From Kapaibacterium sp038202665 (GTDB lineage Bacteria; Bacteroidota; Ignavibacteria; Kapaibacteriales; Kapaibacteriaceae): a stretch of 34,700 bases of DNA. The notes below the pieces were generated by a model. The model searched no databases. It was not told the DNA's origin and worked only from the letters and a program-made list of their open reading frames with translations. This document shows, one piece after another, positions 31,451-34,700 of this stretch (positions within the stretch are counted from its first letter, which is position 1; each line of letters opens with the position of its first letter). The DNA lies in NCBI GenBank assembly GCA_038202665.1, contig JBBRES010000003.1:1-34700 (forward strand), given 5' to 3'. The position numbers were made by a program, and so were the translations under genes.

Positions 31451-32218
31451 TTACAGAATGATGAAGTCTTTGTTGCCATATCCGCGTAAGCGCCTACATA
31501 CTTCATATCCTTCGCGATCGCCGTCGTCGTTTGTGTTGCCTTCTACGGTCTCAAAGTACTCGTCGTGAACGGCAGTTACGATGCCAGTGTGTGTGTAGTC
31601 TGTGGAAGTTTTCGCCGCGCGCACAAGGAAGAGAGCTCCAGGTCGAAGCAATGCTTTCCTCCCTGCATCCTTCGCAATCTCTTTTTCGGTCAGAAGGATT
31701 TCCTTGTCTGCAGCCTGAGATGCGAGGATGTCGCACGAGGCAGTTGGCTTGAGTGGGTTACGGTCTACCTTCGAACCTTCCGACGCTTGAGCAAGGATGT
31801 AGGTAACGAAGCCGGCACACCATGGCCAGTCCTTGCCTTCCTTGCCATTCATGTAGAGGCGGACCCATGGACCTGCATTCTGTCCACCGATTTCCATCGG
31901 GTGCGACTTCAAATGCTGGCGCGCCGCTGCAACAACTCGCTGCGCAAAAGTCTCAGCCGTGGTCGACAAGGGGCGCGTCGCATTTCGTAGCGGAAGAAGA
32001 AGTGCGTTCCACGCCTCTTCATCTACAATGCCTGTAGCGGAGATTCTTGCTTTCGTTTGAAACTTGCGAACAGTCGCTTCTGTGGCCGCACCGAAGGATC
32101 CATCGATCGACAGTTTGCAGTCGCTCAAACAGAGCCATTCTTGGAGAAGCTTTACAGCTGCACCTTTCGAGCCGCGCTCGAGAGGTAGCTTCACTGTGTA
32201 TTCTTTTGGCAGTTGCAT
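31451..32218 (-). CDS. Peptidoglycan-binding plus CHAP-like amidase/peptidase, no visible signal peptide
   Basis: A 255-residue two-domain protein. Residues about 10-75 are a PG_binding_1 module (RGSKGAAVKLLQEWL, then DGSFGAATEATVRKFQ). Residues about 90-250 look like a CHAP/NlpC-type cysteine hydrolase: Cys134 in DWPWCAGFVTYIL, His210 in THTGIVTAV, and Glu226/Asn228 in VEGNTND are the likely triad. Such enzymes cut peptidoglycan peptides or amides. The N-terminus MQLPKEYTVKLPLERG is not a signal peptide, so how it would reach the wall is unclear; phage-type endolysins share this. It starts 4 bp after the mutase stop. The domain limits are by eye. Confidence 0.8.
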   Translation of the reverse strand: MQLPKEYTVKLPLERGSKGAAVKLLQEWLCLSDCKLSIDGSFGAATEATVRKFQTKARISATGIVDEEAWNALLLPLRNATRPLSTTAETFAQRVVAAARQHLKSHPMEIGGQNAGPWVRLYMNGKEGKDWPWCAGFVTYILAQASEGSKVDRNPLKPTASCDILASQAADKEILLTEKEIAKDAGRKALLRPGALFLVRAAKTSTDYTHTGIVTAVHDEYFETVEGNTNDDGDREGYEVCRRLRGYGNKDFIIL

Positions 32219-32222
32219 AAGC

Positions 32223-34190
32223 CTACATGTTACGGCGGTACTGACCGCCTACGTGATAAAGGGCGTTGGAGAGTTCGCCGAGTGAGCAAACCTTAGCAGC
32301 CTCCATTAACGACGCAAACACATTGTGGTTTTGAACCGCTGCATGCTTCAGTGTTTGAAGTGCGTCGCTCGACACATCCCTGTTGCGTTGTTGAAACGCT
32401 CGGACATTGTTGATCTGTTGCTCTTTCTCATCTACGGTCGATCGGATCACTTCGGCTGGGACGATTGTTGGTGATCCCTTTGTTGACAAGAACGTATTCA
32501 CGCCAATGATGGGATACTCACCCGTGTGCTTCAGCGTTTCGTAGTACAGAGACTCTTCTTGAATCTTGTTTCGTTGATACATGCTTTCCATTGCACCAAG
32601 CACACCCCCGCGATCGCTGATGCGTTTGAATTCTGTGAGCACGGCATCTTCGACAAGGTCTGTGAGTTCTTCGGTGATGAATGACCCTTGCATTGGATTC
32701 TCGTTCTTTGCCAATCCGAGCTCACGATTAATGATGAGCTGGATCGCAACGGCTCTGCGCACACTTTCCTCTGTAGGTGTAGTGATGGCTTCGTCGTACG
32801 CATTGGTGTGCAAGGAATTGCAGTTGTCGTAGATGGCATACAACGCTTGCAGCGTCGTTCGAATGTCGTTGAAGTCGATCTCCTGTGCGTGCAACGACCT
32901 GCCTGATGTTTGAATATGGTACTTCAACATCTGGGATCTATCGTTACCGCCATACTTGTTCTTCATCGCCTTTGCCCAGATACGTCGAGCAACACGACCA
33001 ATCACGCTGTACTCAGGGTCTACGCCGTTTGAAAAGAAGAACGAGAGGTTCGGAGCGAAGTCGTCGATGTTCATTCCCCGAGACAGGTAGTACTCCACAT
33101 ATGTAAATCCATTTGCGAGCGTAAGTGCGAGCTGCGTGATGGGATTTGCTCCCGCCTCTGCGATATGATATCCGCTGATCGAGACGCTATAGAAGTTTCG
33201 TACACCTTCTTCAATGAAGTACTGTTGCACGTCTCCCATCATGCGAAGTGCGAATTCTGTCGAGAAAATGCACGTGTTTTGTGCTTGATCCTCTTTGAGA
33301 ATATCTGCTTGCACTGTTCCGCGAACACTTTGCAATGCTGTGCGTTTGCACTGCTCGTACACGTCGGCTGGTAGTACTTGGTCGCCGGTTACGCCAAGCA
33401 ACATCAAGCCAAGTCCTGTGTTTCCCTCTGGTAGATCTGTAGTACCGTCACCATGTCGGTACACCGGTCGTTGCATTCCCTTTGTCGCAAATATCTCGTC
33501 GATCTTCCGTTGTGTTTGCGCTTCGAGACCGTTCTTTACGATATACCGCTCACATTGCTGATCGATGGCCGCATTCATGAAGAAAGAAAGAACCATTGGC
33601 GCAGGACCATTGATGGTCATCGACACCGACGTCGTAGGCGAACACAGATCGAAACCCGAGTAGAGTTTCTTTGCGTCGTCGAGCGTAGCAATGCTTACTC
33701 CCGAGTTACCGATTTTTCCATAGATATCCGGTCGCACGTCGGGATCTTCGCCATACAACGTCACCGAGTCGAATGCCGTGCTCAATCGAGCAGCTGGCAT
33801 CCCCTTGGAGAGATAGTGAAATCGCCGATTTGTACGTTCAGGTCCGCCTTCGCCTGCGAACATGCGCGTTGGATCCTCACCTTGTCGTTTGAACGGATAC
33901 ACGCCAGCGGTAAATGGAAACTCACCCGGAACATTCTCCTGCATACACCACCGTACGATCTCGCCCCAATCGCGAAAACGAGGCAGCGAGATTTTTGGCA
34001 CCTTCGTGTGAGAAAGAGAGGTAGTGTAGTTTTCTACCTTGATCTCCTTGCCGCGCACAGTGTAGGTATAGAACTCACCTTCGTAGGACAAACGTTTACT
34101 CTCCCAACCTTCGAGAAGTGCGCGCACTTCATGATGGAGCTGGACGTGCAGCTCATCATATCGTGCAACAAGTTCTTCCTTTGCGTTCAT
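32223..34190 (-). CDS. Isobutyryl-CoA mutase-type acyl-CoA mutase, substrate-binding subunit alone
   Basis: A 655-residue TIM-barrel subunit of a coenzyme-B12-dependent acyl-CoA mutase, resembling the mutase part of IcmF. Motifs are GEDPTRMFAGEG (104-115), STAFDSVTLYG, SVSMTINGPAP (188-198), and SISGYH (337-342), with His342 matching the catalytic His. The positions that set substrate in the family (Tyr89 and Arg207 in methylmalonyl-CoA mutase) are Phe111 and Gln304 here, the isobutyryl-CoA type. The B12-binding and GTPase domains are absent and must be encoded elsewhere. It begins 10 bp after the DUF4397 gene. It would interconvert isobutyryl-CoA and n-butyryl-CoA. Confidence 0.87.
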   Translation of the reverse strand: MNAKEELVARYDELHVQLHHEVRALLEGWESKRLSYEGEFYTYTVRGKEIKVENYTTSLSHTKVPKISLPRFRDWGEIVRWCMQENVPGEFPFTAGVYPFKRQGEDPTRMFAGEGGPERTNRRFHYLSKGMPAARLSTAFDSVTLYGEDPDVRPDIYGKIGNSGVSIATLDDAKKLYSGFDLCSPTTSVSMTINGPAPMVLSFFMNAAIDQQCERYIVKNGLEAQTQRKIDEIFATKGMQRPVYRHGDGTTDLPEGNTGLGLMLLGVTGDQVLPADVYEQCKRTALQSVRGTVQADILKEDQAQNTCIFSTEFALRMMGDVQQYFIEEGVRNFYSVSISGYHIAEAGANPITQLALTLANGFTYVEYYLSRGMNIDDFAPNLSFFFSNGVDPEYSVIGRVARRIWAKAMKNKYGGNDRSQMLKYHIQTSGRSLHAQEIDFNDIRTTLQALYAIYDNCNSLHTNAYDEAITTPTEESVRRAVAIQLIINRELGLAKNENPMQGSFITEELTDLVEDAVLTEFKRISDRGGVLGAMESMYQRNKIQEESLYYETLKHTGEYPIIGVNTFLSTKGSPTIVPAEVIRSTVDEKEQQINNVRAFQQRNRDVSSDALQTLKHAAVQNHNVFASLMEAAKVCSLGELSNALYHVGGQYRRNM

Positions 34191-34200
34191 ATCAAACCAT

Positions 34201-34700
34201 TCAATTGTGTTTGATCGTATTCAACGTGATTGGCGTCGATCCCAACTTTCCTCCAACCCACAACGTGTAGATCTTATTTGCTTCGAACGAAAGATCTGGC
34301 AACTCAACAAGGATGCTTCCTGTGCTGTGAAGTCGAACCTTCATCGTGTACGCGCCTGGAGGCAAGAGGAGATAGCTCTTACCGCTTGATGCTGATACAC
34401 TAACACCCTTGTATGGGATGTTCTGCATTCCTGGTATCTCGTACACAGATGGACCGATGTTTGTGATCAGATCCACTGGTGCCGAGGCGGGCGATGCATT
34501 GATGAATCGCACGAGTGCCTGTGCAGAGTTCGGAACAGTTTCGTCTGTGAGTTTCAACGATTCGAGTCCGCCGGCCACCGTACCAATAGCGAAAACGCTA
34601 TAGGCCTTGCCTACCTCCACAGCAACCTTGATAGACGCCACTGGTATCGCACCAGCGCTCACGCTCACGGTTCGTTCGCCCGGGTCGACAAGTTGATAGG
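34201..34700 (-). CDS. DUF4397 domain protein, 3' part, cut by the window edge
   Basis: The reading frame is open to the right end, so only about the last 165 residues are seen; in-frame GTG and other internal starts are not the real start. Two Gly/Pro-rich beta modules are visible: residues preceding VRFINASPASAPVDL, and then KSYLLLPPGAYTMKVR with ANKIYTLWVGGKLG near the end. This is the pattern of DUF4397, found in secreted and cell-surface proteins. It probably has a signal peptide outside the window. It lies 10 bp upstream of the mutase gene; the functional link is unclear. Confidence 0.75.
   Translation of the reverse strand, partial: YQLVDPGERTVSVSAGAIPVASIKVAVEVGKAYSVFAIGTVAGGLESLKLTDETVPNSAQALVRFINASPASAPVDLITNIGPSVYEIPGMQNIPYKGVSVSASSGKSYLLLPPGAYTMKVRLHSTGSILVELPDLSFEANKIYTLWVGGKLGSTPITLNTIKHN

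Noticed and set aside
33453..34214. Plus-strand frame of 253 codons opposite the mutase gene
   Set aside because: The opposite strand encodes highly conserved mutase motifs; this frame has no recognisable domain.
34666..34668. GTG at 34668 as the start of the DUF4397 gene
   Set aside because: The frame stays open to the window end and continues the domain pattern (YQLVDPGERT) upstream, so the start lies outside.
1..34700. CRISPR arrays, tRNA or rRNA genes, insertion sequences, attachment sites
   Set aside because: No direct repeat with regular spacers, no tRNA cloverleaf in the short gaps, no transposase and no terminal repeats were found by eye.

Overview
The window looks like a piece of a compact genome from the Bacteroidota/Chlorobiota side of the tree, possibly Candidatus Kapabacteria; that placement is inferred. 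The evidence is: several secreted proteins ending in type A type-IX-secretion (T9SS) sorting domains; a fused alpha-beta 2-oxoacid dehydrogenase E1; DUF6588-like and DUF4397 proteins; and promoter boxes of the Bacteroidota TAnnTTTG type. Almost all genes are on the minus strand; only a mutY-like gene and one glycosyltransferase are on the plus strand. No tRNA, rRNA, CRISPR array, insertion sequence or phage block was recognised. No gap without a gene exceeds about 185 bp.

Left part (1-5.4 kb): the 5' end of guaA, a small outer-membrane barrel protein, an ATGA-coupled cdd-MFS transporter pair, a divergent NUDIX-less mutY, and a DUF6588-like protein. Middle-left (5.4-12.4 kb): two glycan-type clusters. 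One is methyltransferase, GT4 glycosyltransferase, 61-residue membrane protein, DUF6588-like protein, with a divergent GT2. The other is a T9SS cargo, a polyprenyl-phosphate-type GT2, an outer-membrane protein and a GT9 heptosyltransferase-like enzyme. They probably make surface polysaccharide or LPS.

Centre (11.6-25.9 kb): five tandem genes for exported proteins. Four have clear T9SS sorting domains and one a degenerate version. The largest (2326 residues) carries about a dozen GGA(I/L/V) plus FxxN repeats like those of chlamydial polymorphic membrane proteins. Its neighbours carry cohesin-like and dockerin-like segments. This tandem set is the best candidate for an undescribed cell-surface assembly in the window.

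Right part (26-34.7 kb): a TPR membrane protein with a well-formed promoter, the fused E1 dehydrogenase, gatB, a threonine/serine dehydratase, a peptidoglycan-binding plus CHAP-like protein, a stand-alone isobutyryl-CoA-mutase-type subunit, and the 3' part of a DUF4397 gene. Dehydratase, E1 and mutase could act together on branched-chain or threonine-derived acyl-CoAs; this link is inferred from neighbourhood only. Several genes (guaA, mutY, the methyltransferase, gatB) have a TAnnTTTG box ending only 4-8 nt before the start codon, which suggests leaderless or nearly leaderless mRNAs.
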